Positions 29,004-40,044 of a stretch of DNA of 64,000 nt are shown in pieces. Every line of letters begins with the position of its first letter. The stretch's first letter is position 1. Location: the NCBI RefSeq assembly GCF_003853415.1, contig NZ_QTPP01000008.1:180733-244732 (forward strand). Reading direction: 5' to 3'. The notes under the pieces are model-generated. The model had not been told where the DNA came from, did not search any database, and saw only the letters and a list, made by a program, of their open reading frames with translations. This DNA is from Burkholderia sp. Bp9142. Lineage in GTDB: Bacteria; Pseudomonadota; Gammaproteobacteria; Burkholderiales; Burkholderiaceae. Made by a program: the position numbers and the translations under genes.

Positions 29004-29312
29004 TCAAACGGGATTGCGCTCGATCAGGAACCGCTCGCGACGGCCGCCCTTGATCCAGCGCGGCTCGCGACCGCGCCCGCTCCACGTCGCGCCGGTCTTC
29101 GGATCGCGATACCGGGGCGCCGATGCGCTCTTGCGCGACGTCGTTCTTGCGGTGCCGCCGTGGCGGCCGAAGATCTGACTGGCGGTCAGGCCGTATTCGG
29201 CAACGCGGGTGCGAATCTCGTTGATGACGGCCTCGAGTTCGGCGAGTCGGGCTTCCTCGACGCGCTTCATCAATTCATCGGCTTGCGCCTTCAATTCGCG
29301 ATAACCGGACAT
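29004..29312 (-). CDS. H-NS family nucleoid-structuring protein
   Basis: A 102-residue protein with an N-terminal coiled-coil oligomerisation helix (YRELKAQADELMKRVEEARLAELE) and a C-terminal DNA-binding motif (PKTGATWSGRGREPRWI), the H-NS AT-hook-like loop of the Burkholderia/Bordetella (Bv3F) type. It binds AT-rich DNA and silences genes. The start MSGYREL at 29312 follows a strong GGAGGAG. The neighbouring AT-rich intergenic regions and surface-polysaccharide genes are plausible targets. It lies downstream of the FlhD-like gene. Confidence 0.92.
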   Translation of the reverse strand: MSGYRELKAQADELMKRVEEARLAELEAVINEIRTRVAEYGLTASQIFGRHGGTARTTSRKSASAPRYRDPKTGATWSGRGREPRWIKGGRRERFLIERNPV

Positions 29313-29347
29313 GCGACTCCTCCACATTTTCATGGCGTGATAAAAGA

Positions 29348-29412
29348 CCGAATGGGCGCGGGATTGCCATCACGCAATCCGCTTGAAGGCCGTGAGTCGG
29401 ACGCCCATTCGG
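29348..29412 (-). terminator. Long inverted repeat between FlhD-like and H-NS genes
   Basis: CCGAATGGGCG (29348-29358) and CGCCCATTCGG (29402-29412) are exact reverse complements of 11 bases, with an inner GGATTG/CAATCC pair. On the minus strand the outer stem is followed by TCTTTTA. It may end the FlhD-like transcript or act in the H-NS leader. Confidence 0.5.
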
Positions 29413-29429
29413 GAAAATCGGAAAACGGA

Positions 29430-29663
29430 TCACGCGCGGCCCGGCGCGTTTTCGGCGCGGAATTCACACACCAATTCGCCGCTGGCCGCCAGCTCGTCGA
29501 TCTGATTCAGCGTCAACGCGTCAATCGATGCGGCAATTTCGTCAGATATGCCCAATTGCCGCTTGCCCTGCTCGTAGTCGATACGCAACATGCGCTGCGC
29601 GAGCACGAGATACGCGCGGTTGAATTCCGCGATTGCATCGAAGATATCGCCTTGCCCCGTCAT
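29430..29663 (-). CDS. FlhD-like transcriptional regulator (orphan)
   Basis: The 77-residue protein matches FlhD along its length: a helical dimer core (FDAIAEFNRAYLVLAQRMLRID), a segment with LGISDEIAASIDALTLNQIDELA, and the terminal LVCEFRAE. FlhD is shorter here than in enteric bacteria (about 116 residues). FlhD normally works as FlhD4C2 to activate flagellar genes, but no flhC is present in this window. AGGAG precedes the ATG. Its pairing with H-NS suggests a local regulatory role other than, or besides, motility. Confidence 0.82.
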   Translation of the reverse strand: MTGQGDIFDAIAEFNRAYLVLAQRMLRIDYEQGKRQLGISDEIAASIDALTLNQIDELAASGELVCEFRAENAPGRA

Positions 29664-30016
29664 GAACGCTCCTGAGCCGACGGCGGTTTGCGCGTGCAGC
29701 GACCGGCCGTCCAGTAATGAATGCCTGAATCTAAGTCATGCAATCGGCGTCATGCCGACAATTCCTAGACGGCATCCGACATTCATGAAATCGGCGCGCG
29801 CAATTCGCGATTCGCAATTCGTCACAATTCGCCGCTGTCGGATTCAGCCTAGATTCGGTCACCCCTCGAAACCGGAACGCCCATACGATTTTCAGACGGC
29901 GCGCGGATTCGTTTGCGCGAACGATACGGCAGCGGCGAACGACGATTGCATGCGCGCGTCGTCGCCTTCCTCGGCATCGTCGATGCCTGACCCCGAACGG
30001 ATGGAATCCGACAATC
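29664..30016. other. Divergent promoter region between FlhD-like gene and galU
   Basis: These 353 bases hold no gene. The stretch is AT-rich for this genome and has a cluster of AATTCG motifs around 29805-29835. It should hold divergent promoters for the FlhD-like gene (minus) and galU (plus) and looks like a possible H-NS target. Confidence 0.45.
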
Positions 30017-30901
30017 ATGTTGAAAGTGACGAAAGCCGTATTTCCGGTCGCCGGTCTCGGCACGCGATTTCTGCCTGCGACCAAGGCCAGCCCGAAAGAA
30101 ATGCTGCCGGTGGTGGACAAGCCGCTGATTCAATATGCGGTCGAGGAAGCGATCGACGCCGGCATCACCGAAATGATTTTCGTGACCGGCCGCAGCAAGC
30201 GCGCGATCGAGGATCACTTCGACAAGTCCTACGAGATCGAAGCGGAGCTCGAGGCGCGCGGCAAGGAAAAGCTGCTGTCGCTGGTTCGCAGCATCAAGCC
30301 GAGCCACGTCGACTGCTTCTACGTGCGCCAGGCCGAAGCGCTGGGGCTCGGCCATGCCGTGCTGTGCGCGGAGAAGCTGGTCGGCAACCAGCCGTTCGCG
30401 GTGATCCTCGCCGATGACCTGCTCGACGGGCCGACACCCGTGCTGCGGCAGATGATCAACGTGTTCGATCACTATCACGCGTCGGTGATCGGCGTGGAGG
30501 AAATCGCGCCCGAGGAATCGAAGTCGTATGGCGTGATCGACGGCAAGCGCTGGGAGGACAACCTGTTCAAGCTGTCCGGGATCGTCGAGAAGCCGGAGCC
30601 GGCGAAGGCACCGTCGAATTTCGGCGTGGTGGGCCGTTACGTGCTGAAGCCGAAGGTGTTCGAGCATCTGCGCGCGCTGCGGCCCGGTTCCGGCGGCGAA
30701 CTGCAGCTGACGGACGCGATCCAGTCGCTGCTGTCGGACGAGCAGGTGCTCGCCCATCGCTACGACGGCACGCGCTTCGATTGCGGCAGCAAGCTCGGGT
30801 ATCTGAAGGCGACGGTCGAGTTCGCGCTGCGGCATCCGGAAGTGGCCGCGGATTTCGAAAGCTATCTGGCCACGCGCATGTCGGCGCTGCTGGCCGCCTG
30901 A
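30017..30901 (+). CDS. galU: UTP-glucose-1-phosphate uridylyltransferase
   Basis: A 294-residue cytoplasmic enzyme that makes UDP-glucose from UTP and glucose-1-phosphate. It has the nucleotide-binding motif [23 protein letters not shown], the metal-binding region VILADDLL, and GVVGRYVL and FDCGSKLGY of the GalU/GalF family. Full family length. UDP-glucose (and UDP-galactose after epimerisation elsewhere) would feed the polysaccharide genes that follow. The PAP2 gene starts four bases after its stop. Confidence 0.95.
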   Translation: MLKVTKAVFPVAGLGTRFLPATKASPKEMLPVVDKPLIQYAVEEAIDAGITEMIFVTGRSKRAIEDHFDKSYEIEAELEARGKEKLLSLVRSIKPSHVDCFYVRQAEALGLGHAVLCAEKLVGNQPFAVILADDLLDGPTPVLRQMINVFDHYHASVIGVEEIAPEESKSYGVIDGKRWEDNLFKLSGIVEKPEPAKAPSNFGVVGRYVLKPKVFEHLRALRPGSGGELQLTDAIQSLLSDEQVLAHRYDGTRFDCGSKLGYLKATVEFALRHPEVAADFESYLATRMSALLAA

Positions 30902-30905
30902 CCGG

Positions 30906-31514
30906 GTGGCCGTCGCGAACCCGGTCATGTGGACGGCCGTCAGCGATCTCGGCGACGCGGCGATGACGTTGCCGCTGGCCGTCGTGTGCATTGCGTGGCT
31001 CACGCGCTCGACGGCCGGGCGGCATCATGCGGCGTCGTGGGCGCTGATGCTCGCGGCCGGCATGGCGCTCGTCGGCGCCACCAAGATGCTGTATGCCGGC
31101 TGCGGGATCCAGATCCGCGCGATTGATTTCCGCGTGATCAGCGGGCACACGATGCTCGCGGCGGCGGTCTGGCCGATGACGTGCGTGCTTGCGCTGAGCG
31201 GTGGCGCGCAACTGCGGGCGAGTGCGTCGCTGTCGCTCGGGCTCGCGCTCGGCGCGCTGATCGGTGTTGCACGCGTGTTCGACGACGCGCACACGCCGTC
31301 GGAAGTCGTCGCCGGCTGGGTCGTCGGCTCGACGGTCGCGCTGGCGTTCGTGTGGCGGCACGGCGCGCCGCGCGTCGACGCGCGGTATCGCGCGCTCGTC
31401 GCCGGCTCGCTGCTGGCCGTGTCGGCGGTCGCGTATGGTCGGCATGCGCCGATTCAGGCGGCGATCGATCTGTATTCGCCGTTTTTGTGCGGGCGGTTCG
31501 CGCTGCAGCCGTGA
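30906..31514 (+). CDS. PAP2-family membrane phosphatase
   Basis: A 202-residue protein with five to six membrane helices. It contains PAP2 motifs SGHTM (C2) and RVFDDAHTPSEVVAG (C3, with Arg and His); the first motif KxxxxxxRP is degenerate (KMLYAGCGI). PAP2 enzymes remove phosphate from lipids such as undecaprenyl pyrophosphate or phosphatidate. Four bases after galU, it could recycle the lipid carrier used by the polysaccharide genes. The start is GTG at 30906 or ATG at 30927. Confidence 0.75.
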   Translation: MAVANPVMWTAVSDLGDAAMTLPLAVVCIAWLTRSTAGRHHAASWALMLAAGMALVGATKMLYAGCGIQIRAIDFRVISGHTMLAAAVWPMTCVLALSGGAQLRASASLSLGLALGALIGVARVFDDAHTPSEVVAGWVVGSTVALAFVWRHGAPRVDARYRALVAGSLLAVSAVAYGRHAPIQAAIDLYSPFLCGRFALQP

Positions 31515-31767
31515 CTGCGCCGACCCCGCCGAAAAATGACAGAATCCCGCCCGATTCGGACAAGCCGGCTCGCCCGGCCGTCCAACCCTCTATGCTTGAC
31601 CGCCGGAATCGCTTCGTCCCGCACGACGGACGCGTGTTCCGCGTGCGAATCGCCGCGCAAGCCAGCCCTACCCGACTGGCGGCTTGCCCCGCATCGCACG
31701 GCATCTCGCCGCGCGGCGCCGGACGGCCGGCACGCAGCGAATCCGGAGTCTCCGATCGGGCGCCCGC

Positions 31768-32961
31768 ATGTCGACCTTGCTATTTTCAGCCAGCGTACTG
31801 TTCTTCTCGCTCAACGCGTTCAGCGTGCGGGCAACCTTTGCCGCGTATGTCCTGCTCTGCGCGCTCGCGTTCCTGCGCGCGCCGACACTGATGAACCGGC
31901 AGCGGTACCTGTTCCCGGTTTGCACGTACTGGCTGATCAGCACTTGCCTCGCGTTCATCCTGTCCGCGTTCGGCGATTTCTACGTGAACTTCTTCATCAA
32001 GTTCGTGCTGATCCAGACGTATATCGCGCTGAGCTACTGGATGTTCGCCGGCGGCGTGCTCACGCGTGAATCGCTCGACACCGCATGCAAGACGCTCATC
32101 TACGTCCACGCCGCGTTCTTCACGTTCCAGCTCGTCTATTACCTCGGGACCGGCACTTTCATCGACTTCGACAGCTACGTGCGCGAAGCCGACTCCGAAG
32201 CGCTCTACGCGACCAAGGCGCTGACCGACAGCCTGATTTCGATCCGCGCGCTGGGCCTGTATTCCGAACCATCGTTCTACGCGATGACGGTCGTTCCAAG
32301 CGCGGTGATCCTGCTGCTGTCGCAGCGGCGCATCACGCTCGCGCCCGTCGTCGGGTTCGCCACCGCGCTGCTCAGCTTCTCGGTCGCGTCGATGGCCGTC
32401 TGCGCGGCGCTGTGCGGGCTGCACATACTCACCGGGCGCGGGCGGCTGCGGACCCGGATCGCTGTCGTCGCCGTCGCGCTCGCCTGCGTGCCGTGGCTCT
32501 ACAGCGTGTACGACCAGCGGGTGAACCAGTCGGTCGACTACGATGCGGTCGGCAGCCGTACGCTCGTGCTGACCGAACTGTCCGAGCGCGACGTCGTCGA
32601 AGGCGTGTTCGGCGGCGGACTCTTCTGGGACGAGCGCAACAACGTCGGGAAAACGCACCTGCGCGGCTATCAGGTGCGCGACAGCTCGTTCTACATCTAC
32701 CTCGTGTTCGCCGCGGGCGCCGCCGGCTTCGTCGTGTTCTTCGGCACCCTCGTCATGCTGTTCCGCCGCAAGGGCCGGCGCAAGTATCTGCTCTATCTGC
32801 TACCGATCCTGCTGTTCAAGTATCACGTGCTCTATGGCATGCTCTGGCTCACCATCCTGCTGTTCGTCGTGCTGGCCGACCAGGACGCGCCGCACCGGCG
32901 CACGGTCGCCCGTCCCATTCCGAACGCGTCCGGCGGCAAGCCGCTCGCGCACCTGACATGA
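31768..32961 (+). CDS. wzy: Wzy-like polysaccharide polymerase
   Basis: A 397-residue inner-membrane protein with about ten to eleven helices and a large periplasmic loop between residues of roughly 270 and 325 (DAVGSRTLVLTELSERD, FWDERNNVGKTHLRGYQVRDSSFY). This topology and the loop with arginines fit O-antigen/EPS polymerases of the Wzy class, which join lipid-linked repeat units in the periplasm. It lies convergent to the main polysaccharide operon rather than inside it, and that operon has no other Wzy candidate. Its stop overlaps the next gene (ATGA). Confidence 0.8.
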   Translation: MSTLLFSASVLFFSLNAFSVRATFAAYVLLCALAFLRAPTLMNRQRYLFPVCTYWLISTCLAFILSAFGDFYVNFFIKFVLIQTYIALSYWMFAGGVLTRESLDTACKTLIYVHAAFFTFQLVYYLGTGTFIDFDSYVREADSEALYATKALTDSLISIRALGLYSEPSFYAMTVVPSAVILLLSQRRITLAPVVGFATALLSFSVASMAVCAALCGLHILTGRGRLRTRIAVVAVALACVPWLYSVYDQRVNQSVDYDAVGSRTLVLTELSERDVVEGVFGGGLFWDERNNVGKTHLRGYQVRDSSFYIYLVFAAGAAGFVVFFGTLVMLFRRKGRRKYLLYLLPILLFKYHVLYGMLWLTILLFVVLADQDAPHRRTVARPIPNASGGKPLAHLT

Positions 32962-34160
32962 CATCACACCGACATGCGCCGACGTTACGCGCGCTGAAAC
33001 GGTCGCTCGTCGCGGCGCTGTGCATGGGCTGCGCGGCGATGTCGGCACATGCGGAAGCCATCCCCGCGCCGCCCGGCGAGGTGATCGCGCACAGCCGGGC
33101 CGCCACGCGCGTGTATCTCGGCTCGCCGTCGCTGGCCGTGCTGCCGAACGGCGACTATGTCGCGAGCTTCGACACGTTCGGCGCCGCCTCGGCGCAGAAC
33201 CGGGTGTCCGTGTTCACGTCGCCCGACAAGGGCGCGACCTGGTCCAGGCTCGGCGACGTGCCGGACCAGTACTGGTCGTCGCTGTTCGTGCTGAACGGCG
33301 CGCTGTACCTGATGGGCACCAACCGCTCGATGGGCACGCCGTCGATTCGCCGGTCCGACGACGGCGGCGCGTCGTGGACCACGCCGGTCGACGCGTCCAC
33401 CGGGCTGCTGCCTTATCCGGGGCGCTTCATCACCGGGCCGGTGCCGGTCCTTGTCGATCGCGGACGCGTCTGGCGCGCGTATGAAAGTGTCGAGGACGGC
33501 GACCTGCGTGCGCTGGTGATGTCCGCGCCCGTCGATCGCGACCTGCTCGATGCACGCAACTGGCGCGTGTCCGCACACCTGCCGTCGGACAAGCGCTGGC
33601 TCGACGGCAAGTTCCAGTCGTGGGAAGAAGGCAATGTGGTCGGCAAGCAAGGCGCCGCGCCTGCCGTCATGCTGCGCGTGAACACCGCGAACGGCCCCGA
33701 AAAGGCCGCACTGGTGACGACGAGCGACGACGGCCGGACGCTGTCGTTCGACCCGGCGCGCGATTTCGTCGACCTGCCGGGCGCCGGCAAGAAATTCACG
33801 ATTCGCTTCGACCCGCAGTCGAAGCAATACTGGACGATCACCAACGCGGTGCCGAAAAGCATCGGGCGGATGAACCTCGAGCGCGTCCGCAACACGCTGG
33901 TGCTGCTGTCGTCGCCCGATCTCCGCCAGTGGACCGCGCGGCGCGTCCTGCTGCAACACGCCGACACGAAACGGCACGGCTTCCAGTACGTCGACTGGCA
34001 ATTCGACGGCAGCGACGTCGTCGCGGTGCTGCGCGTCGCGTTCGACGATCCGGAAGGCGGCGCGGCAAGCCAGCACGACTCGAATTTCATCACATTCCTG
34101 CGCGTGCGCCGGTTCCGCCAGGACACCGCGTCCAGCGCACTGACGCAAAGCCTGCAGTAG
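32958..34160 (+). CDS. Secreted sialidase-fold (Asp-box) protein
   Basis: The 400-residue protein has a Sec signal (about residues 1-32, ending AHA-E) and a six-bladed propeller-type sequence with Asp-boxes S-P-D-K-G-A-T-W and S-D-D-G-G-A-S-W, and a later SPDLRQW blade. Exo-sialidases and other glycan hydrolases share this fold, but the arginine triad of true sialidases cannot be confirmed. Coupled to wzy by a four-base overlap, it may trim, release or length-control the exopolysaccharide; Kdo-cleaving activity is a tempting but untested idea because Kdo resembles sialic acid. Confidence 0.75.
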   Translation: MTSHRHAPTLRALKRSLVAALCMGCAAMSAHAEAIPAPPGEVIAHSRAATRVYLGSPSLAVLPNGDYVASFDTFGAASAQNRVSVFTSPDKGATWSRLGDVPDQYWSSLFVLNGALYLMGTNRSMGTPSIRRSDDGGASWTTPVDASTGLLPYPGRFITGPVPVLVDRGRVWRAYESVEDGDLRALVMSAPVDRDLLDARNWRVSAHLPSDKRWLDGKFQSWEEGNVVGKQGAAPAVMLRVNTANGPEKAALVTTSDDGRTLSFDPARDFVDLPGAGKKFTIRFDPQSKQYWTITNAVPKSIGRMNLERVRNTLVLLSSPDLRQWTARRVLLQHADTKRHGFQYVDWQFDGSDVVAVLRVAFDDPEGGAASQHDSNFITFLRVRRFRQDTASSALTQSLQ

Positions 34161-34223
34161 CGCACGCCGGTGGCGTGCCGCGCCTCCCGCGCGTCGAGCG
34201 ACGCGGCGGGAGACGCAAACGCC

Positions 34224-35159
34224 CTACTTCTTGAACACGCCGACGACATCCCCGTCGTCGACCACCAGCAACGCACCGATCCGCTGCTGCTGCATCAGCA
34301 GCAACGCATCCTCGACGCGCGTGCCGGGCCGCACCGTCGACGGCTCGATCGACATCATGTCGGCCGCCGTGCGCCGCAATACGCCGTCGCCATGCCGCTC
34401 GATCGCGCGGCGAATGTCGCCGTCGGTCACGATGCCCCAGCCGGCGTGGCGCTTCACGATCGCAAGGCCGAGCCGCCCGCGCGTCATCGCATCCAGCACG
34501 TCGAGCGTCGACGTGGCCTCCGTCACGAACGGCAGATTGCCGCGCGCCATTTCGTCGTCGACCGTGGACAGCAGCCGGCGGCCGAGCGAGCCGCCCGGAT
34601 GGAAGCGCGCGAAGTGTTCGGGCTGGAAGCCGCGCGCCCGCATCAGCGTGACCGCCAGCGCATCGCCCATCGCGAGCGTCGCCGTCGTCGACGCGGTCGG
34701 CGCGAGCTGCAGCGGGCACGCCTCGCGTTCGACGCCGATGTCGAGATGGACCCGCGCGGCGCTCGCGAGCGTCGATGCGGGATTGCCGGTCAGCGCGATC
34801 AGGTCGTTGCCGTTGCTGCGCAGGAACGGGATCAGCTTGATCACCTCGTCCGTTTCGCCGGAATTCGAAATCGCGAGAAACGTATCGTCCGGCGTCACCA
34901 TTCCCAGGTCGCCGTGATAGGCCTCGCCCGGATGCATGAAGAACGCGGGCGTGCCGGTGCTCGACAGCGTCGCGGCGATCTTCCTGCCGACGATGCCGGA
35001 CTTGCCCATCCCGCACACGACGACGCGGCCGCTCGAGGCGAGGATGATCTCGACCGCTCCTTCGAAATTCGCGTCCAGTCGCGCGGCCACGCCGGCCAAT
35101 GCCCGCGACTCGATCTCGAAGACCTGGCGGGCCGATTCAATATGGTTCTGTTGCATCAT
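34224..35159 (-). CDS. kdsD: Arabinose-5-phosphate isomerase
   Basis: A 311-residue enzyme that converts ribulose-5-phosphate to arabinose-5-phosphate, the first step to Kdo. It has an N-terminal SIS domain ([47 protein letters not shown]) and two C-terminal CBS domains. It overlaps kdsB by 23 bases. This is a second kdsD-type copy by inference, as the housekeeping one should lie with LPS genes elsewhere. It is the last gene of the minus-strand polysaccharide operon. Confidence 0.92.
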   Translation of the reverse strand: MMQQNHIESARQVFEIESRALAGVAARLDANFEGAVEIILASSGRVVVCGMGKSGIVGRKIAATLSSTGTPAFFMHPGEAYHGDLGMVTPDDTFLAISNSGETDEVIKLIPFLRSNGNDLIALTGNPASTLASAARVHLDIGVEREACPLQLAPTASTTATLAMGDALAVTLMRARGFQPEHFARFHPGGSLGRRLLSTVDDEMARGNLPFVTEATSTLDVLDAMTRGRLGLAIVKRHAGWGIVTDGDIRRAIERHGDGVLRRTAADMMSIEPSTVRPGTRVEDALLLMQQQRIGALLVVDDGDVVGVFKK

Positions 35160-35923
35160 GGGTTTGCCGTTTGAGAAGGGAGACGACCCGCGCCACGTCG
35201 TCGGGCGTATCGATGCCGGCGGGCGGCGCATCGGGCCAGCGCATCACGTCGATCGGCATGCCGAGCCAGAGTGCGCGCAACTGTTCGAGCTTCTCCAGTT
35301 GCTCGAGTTCGCACGGCGCCGCGCTCGCCAGCGCCTGCAAGGTCGCGTTCGCGTAGCCATAGAGGCCGATGTGCCGCAGGAACAGGCCGTCCGAACCGGC
35401 CGCCTCCGCCGGCCGCCCGTCGCGGCAGAACGGAATGGCCGCGCGCGAGAAATACAGCGCACGGCCACGGCGATCGACGACGACCTTGACGATGGCCGGC
35501 TCGTCGAGCAGCGCGACTTCGCCGATCGGGCAGGCGACCGTCGCGACACCGAGGTCCGGCGCCGCGCCGCAGAAGGCTGCGAATGCCCGCAGCAGCGCCG
35601 TCGGCACGAGCGGTTCGTCGCCCTGCACGTTGAGCACCGCATCGGTGCCGGGCCAGCCGAACATGCGGGCGACTTCGGCTGCGCGGTCGGTGCCGGACGC
35701 ATGGCCGGTATCGGTCATCGCGAAGCGGATGCCGCGCGCGTCGAGCACATCGGCAATGCGTGCATCGTCGATCGCGACGACGATGTCGGCATCGGGCAGC
35801 GCGCGGCGCACGCGCGCATGCACGCGGACGATCATCGGTTCGCCGTCCAGATCGACGAGCGGCTTGCCCGGCAACCGCGTCGAACCGTACCGGGCCGGAA
35901 TCACGACGCGCACCGGCCGGCCG

Positions 35924-35940
<17 letters not shown>
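35137..35940 (-). CDS. kdsB: CMP-Kdo synthetase (3-deoxy-manno-octulosonate cytidylyltransferase)
   Basis: A 267-residue enzyme that activates Kdo with CTP. The N-terminal motif [22 protein letters not shown], the NVQGDEPLV segment and RHIGLYGY are typical of KdsB. Tandem ATGs at 35940 and 35937 follow GGAG; the second has the better spacing. It overlaps kdsC at its 5' end and kdsD at its 3' end. Confidence 0.95.
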
Positions 35941-37410
<1,470 letters not shown>

Positions 37411-38493
37411 TCAGCGGGCCACCCATGCAGCATAGAGCGGCGCGAGCTCCCCGAACAAGCGCTCCTCGCCGAAGCGCTGCCGCGCCTCGCGGCTCGCCCG
37501 CCGGGCCAGTTCCTGGCGCAGCGCGTCGTCGCCGGTGAGACGCGCCAGCCACGCGACCGCGTCGGCCGCGCTCGCGTAGATCACGCCGGTCTGCAGATGA
37601 CGCACGACGTCCACGTTGCCGGCGCAGTCGGACACGATGACGGGCCGGCCGGCCAGCATCGCCTCGATGACCGACACCGGCATGCCTTCCCACGACGACG
37701 TCGACAGATACACGTCCGCGCGTTCGAGCCGCCGCGCGACCTCGTCGTGCGGCAGCCACCCGGTGACCTCGACGCCGGCCGCGGCCAGCCGCGCCTTTTC
37801 CGCAGCCTCGCCGTCGCCGATCCACACGAAGCGCGCGCCGCGCGCACGCATGCCGTGCGCGATCTGCGCGAACAGCTCGGGATTCTTTTGCGCGCGGATG
37901 CCGCCGACGGTCACGATGCACGGCGGGCCTTCCGCCGGTCGCTCGGCGTCGCCCGAACGCTCGGACGACGGCGCGTCGCTCACGGCGTTCTCGACCACCA
38001 CCACCGGCTGGCGAAGCCACGCGCGGATCGCGCGGCCCTCGCTTTCCGAGCACGCGACGTAAAGGCATCTCCGGACGCACGCGACCCATTCGAGACCGAC
38101 GAACGCCAGGCGCTTCAGGCGCGAGATATCGCGACGCATGAAGGAAATGCAGTGCGGGCTGTAGAAGAACGCCGCTTTCGGCAGCGCGAACAACGTCGAC
38201 AGCCGCCCAAGAAAGCCTGCGAACGACGAATGCAGGTGCACTACATCCGGACCGATCTCGTTGAGCGCCGCGCGCAGCCGGCCCACTGTCCGCAACAGGC
38301 CCGCGCCTTTCATCTGGACGTGGCGCAGCGATACCCGCGTGTCGAACATCGCGGCAAGACCGGGCGGCGTATCGGGCCGCACCGAGTAGATGACATGGAC
38401 GTCGTGGCCTTCGCGAGCCAGGCGATTCGCGATCAGGCGCACCATCGACAACGTGCCCGTGGCGCTGGATTCGACTATGTGGACGATCTTCAT
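37411..38493 (-). CDS. Glycosyltransferase family 4-like protein (A)
   Basis: A 360-residue GT-B enzyme with an N-terminal acceptor domain (VHIVESSATGTLSMVRLIANRLAREGHDVHVIY, VVHLHSSFAGFLGR) and a C-terminal donor domain (IVTVGGIRAQKNPELFAQI, EGMPVSVIEAMLAG with the E-x7-E motif). It likely adds one sugar to the lipid-linked repeat unit. Donor and linkage cannot be read from sequence. It lies between the second glycosyltransferase and kdsA. Confidence 0.88.
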   Translation of the reverse strand: MKIVHIVESSATGTLSMVRLIANRLAREGHDVHVIYSVRPDTPPGLAAMFDTRVSLRHVQMKGAGLLRTVGRLRAALNEIGPDVVHLHSSFAGFLGRLSTLFALPKAAFFYSPHCISFMRRDISRLKRLAFVGLEWVACVRRCLYVACSESEGRAIRAWLRQPVVVVENAVSDAPSSERSGDAERPAEGPPCIVTVGGIRAQKNPELFAQIAHGMRARGARFVWIGDGEAAEKARLAAAGVEVTGWLPHDEVARRLERADVYLSTSSWEGMPVSVIEAMLAGRPVIVSDCAGNVDVVRHLQTGVIYASAADAVAWLARLTGDDALRQELARRASREARQRFGEERLFGELAPLYAAWVAR

Positions 38494-38547
38494 CGGGATC
38501 CGTTCCATGAGAGGTGAGCCGTCACGCACCGACGGCGAATGACGTCG

Positions 38548-39516
38548 TCAGACACCGGGCCCGCGCCCCGCGACCGCATCGATATACGCGAGCACGCCCG
38601 ACCGCTCGATCACGCGCCCCCATTCGAGCGACTTCATCGCCGCCGGGTCGGGGCGCGTCGCGCGGATTCGCGACAGCGGAAACAGTTCGTCAAAGATCGT
38701 CGCGCCGGTGACGTGGCACTGGATGCCGAGCTCGTGCGCGGTGCGCACGTTCGACGGCGCGTCGTTGCACACGATCTTCTTGCCGAGCGACGCGTATTCG
38801 AGCAGCTTCGTCGGTGTCTGGAAGCAATGCGGCCTGTGATACGGAAAGAAGCACACCGCGTATTCGCTGTCGCGGACGATGCGCAGCGCGTCGGGCTGCG
38901 GCACGCGGCCGACGAAGCGGATACCCGGCGTGTCGACGAACGCCGCGCGGATTTCGGGCTCCGGATTACCGACCAGCACGAGCGTGTCCGATTCGTCGCG
39001 CCGCGCGTCGCGGTAGGCGGCCAGCACCTTGTGAAAGCCGCGCTCGCGGCTCATCTCGCCGATATAGCAGAACCGCCCGGACGGTGTTTGCGCGGCATCA
39101 TCGTTGCCCTTGTCGGTCGCTTCGCCGTCGCCCGGATTGAAGATCCAGTCCGGCACGCCCATCGGCAGCAGCAACGCGCGCACGCCGTCGCGGAACGCCA
39201 TCGCGTCGCGCATCCGCTCGTTCTGGAAGATCCGCAAGTCGGGCCGGACGTTCAGCACGCGCTTCACGCGGTCCTTGACGGCCGCGAGCCGCCCGACCGA
39301 CAGCGACCGATAGTCGTGAATCACGAACCGCGCCGGCGGCAGCGCGCGATAGAAACCCATGATGCACCACAGGATGCAGGCGTCCCGATCGGGAAAGCGC
39401 ATGTACGCATCGAGATCGCCGTCGAACACCTCGAACCCGTGCGTCCTCAGCCGACGGCCGTAGGCGGCGATCTCCGGATAGTTCGCCTTGCCGGGATGCA
39501 GAATGAACACTTTCAT
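38548..39516 (-). CDS. Glycosyltransferase family 4-like protein (B)
   Basis: A 322-residue GT-B glycosyltransferase of compact type. The N-terminal half (MKVFILHPGKANYPEIAAYGRRLRTHGF... FVIHDYRSLS) and the C-terminal donor domain (FCYIGEMSRERGFHKVLAAY, TPTKLLEYASLGKKIVCND) match GT4 relatives. It should add another sugar of the repeat unit. The start overlaps the acetyltransferase stop by four bases. Confidence 0.85.
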   Translation of the reverse strand: MKVFILHPGKANYPEIAAYGRRLRTHGFEVFDGDLDAYMRFPDRDACILWCIMGFYRALPPARFVIHDYRSLSVGRLAAVKDRVKRVLNVRPDLRIFQNERMRDAMAFRDGVRALLLPMGVPDWIFNPGDGEATDKGNDDAAQTPSGRFCYIGEMSRERGFHKVLAAYRDARRDESDTLVLVGNPEPEIRAAFVDTPGIRFVGRVPQPDALRIVRDSEYAVCFFPYHRPHCFQTPTKLLEYASLGKKIVCNDAPSNVRTAHELGIQCHVTGATIFDELFPLSRIRATRPDPAAMKSLEWGRVIERSGVLAYIDAVAGRGPGV

Positions 39517-40043
39517 TTCGGTACCTGCCCGTTGTCGAGAATGCGCGCCGGGACGCCGACGGCCACGCGGCCGTCGGGCACGTCGCGCAGCACCACGGCC
39601 CCGGCGCCGATCCGCGCGCGGTCGCCGACGCGAACCGCGCCGAGCACGACGCTGTGCACGCCGAATTCGACGTGGTCGCCGATCGTCGGTACGCCGCCGA
39701 TCGTGCCGTCCTTCTGGATGGTGTTGCCGATGGTCACGCCGTGCCGCAGCGTGCAGTAATCGCCGATCACCGCGTAGCCGTTGATCACGAGGCCGGTGCC
39801 GTGATAGATCGCGAGCCCCTTGCCGATCTTCGTCTTCACCGGAATCTCGATGCCCATCAGCCAGTCGCACAGCACGATGTAGAGCACGATGAGCGGCGCG
39901 CCGGCCAGCAGCGTGAACCAGCTCCGGCACGCGAGGTAATGCACGACGCGGTAGAAGATCACCACGCTGCGCGTCTTCAAGAACGCATTGCGGCGGCAGT
40001 CTTCGGCGATCGCCTCGGCGGTCTGTCGCAACGTGACGGCCAT
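39513..40043 (-). CDS. Left-handed beta-helix acetyltransferase (serine acetyltransferase-like)
   Basis: A 176-residue protein with an N-terminal hydrophobic segment (about 40-63) followed by hexapeptide repeats (KTKIGKGLAIYHGTGLVINGYAVIGDYCTLRHGVTIGN, PTIGDHVEFGVHSVVLG) typical of the CysE/WcaB/WcaF group. In polysaccharide loci such enzymes place O-acetyl groups on sugars with acetyl-CoA. It is one base from the preceding gene and overlaps the next, so it is part of the operon. Confidence 0.87.
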   Translation of the reverse strand: MAVTLRQTAEAIAEDCRRNAFLKTRSVVIFYRVVHYLACRSWFTLLAGAPLIVLYIVLCDWLMGIEIPVKTKIGKGLAIYHGTGLVINGYAVIGDYCTLRHGVTIGNTIQKDGTIGGVPTIGDHVEFGVHSVVLGAVRVGDRARIGAGAVVLRDVPDGRVAVGVPARILDNGQVPK

Positions 40044-40044
40044 G

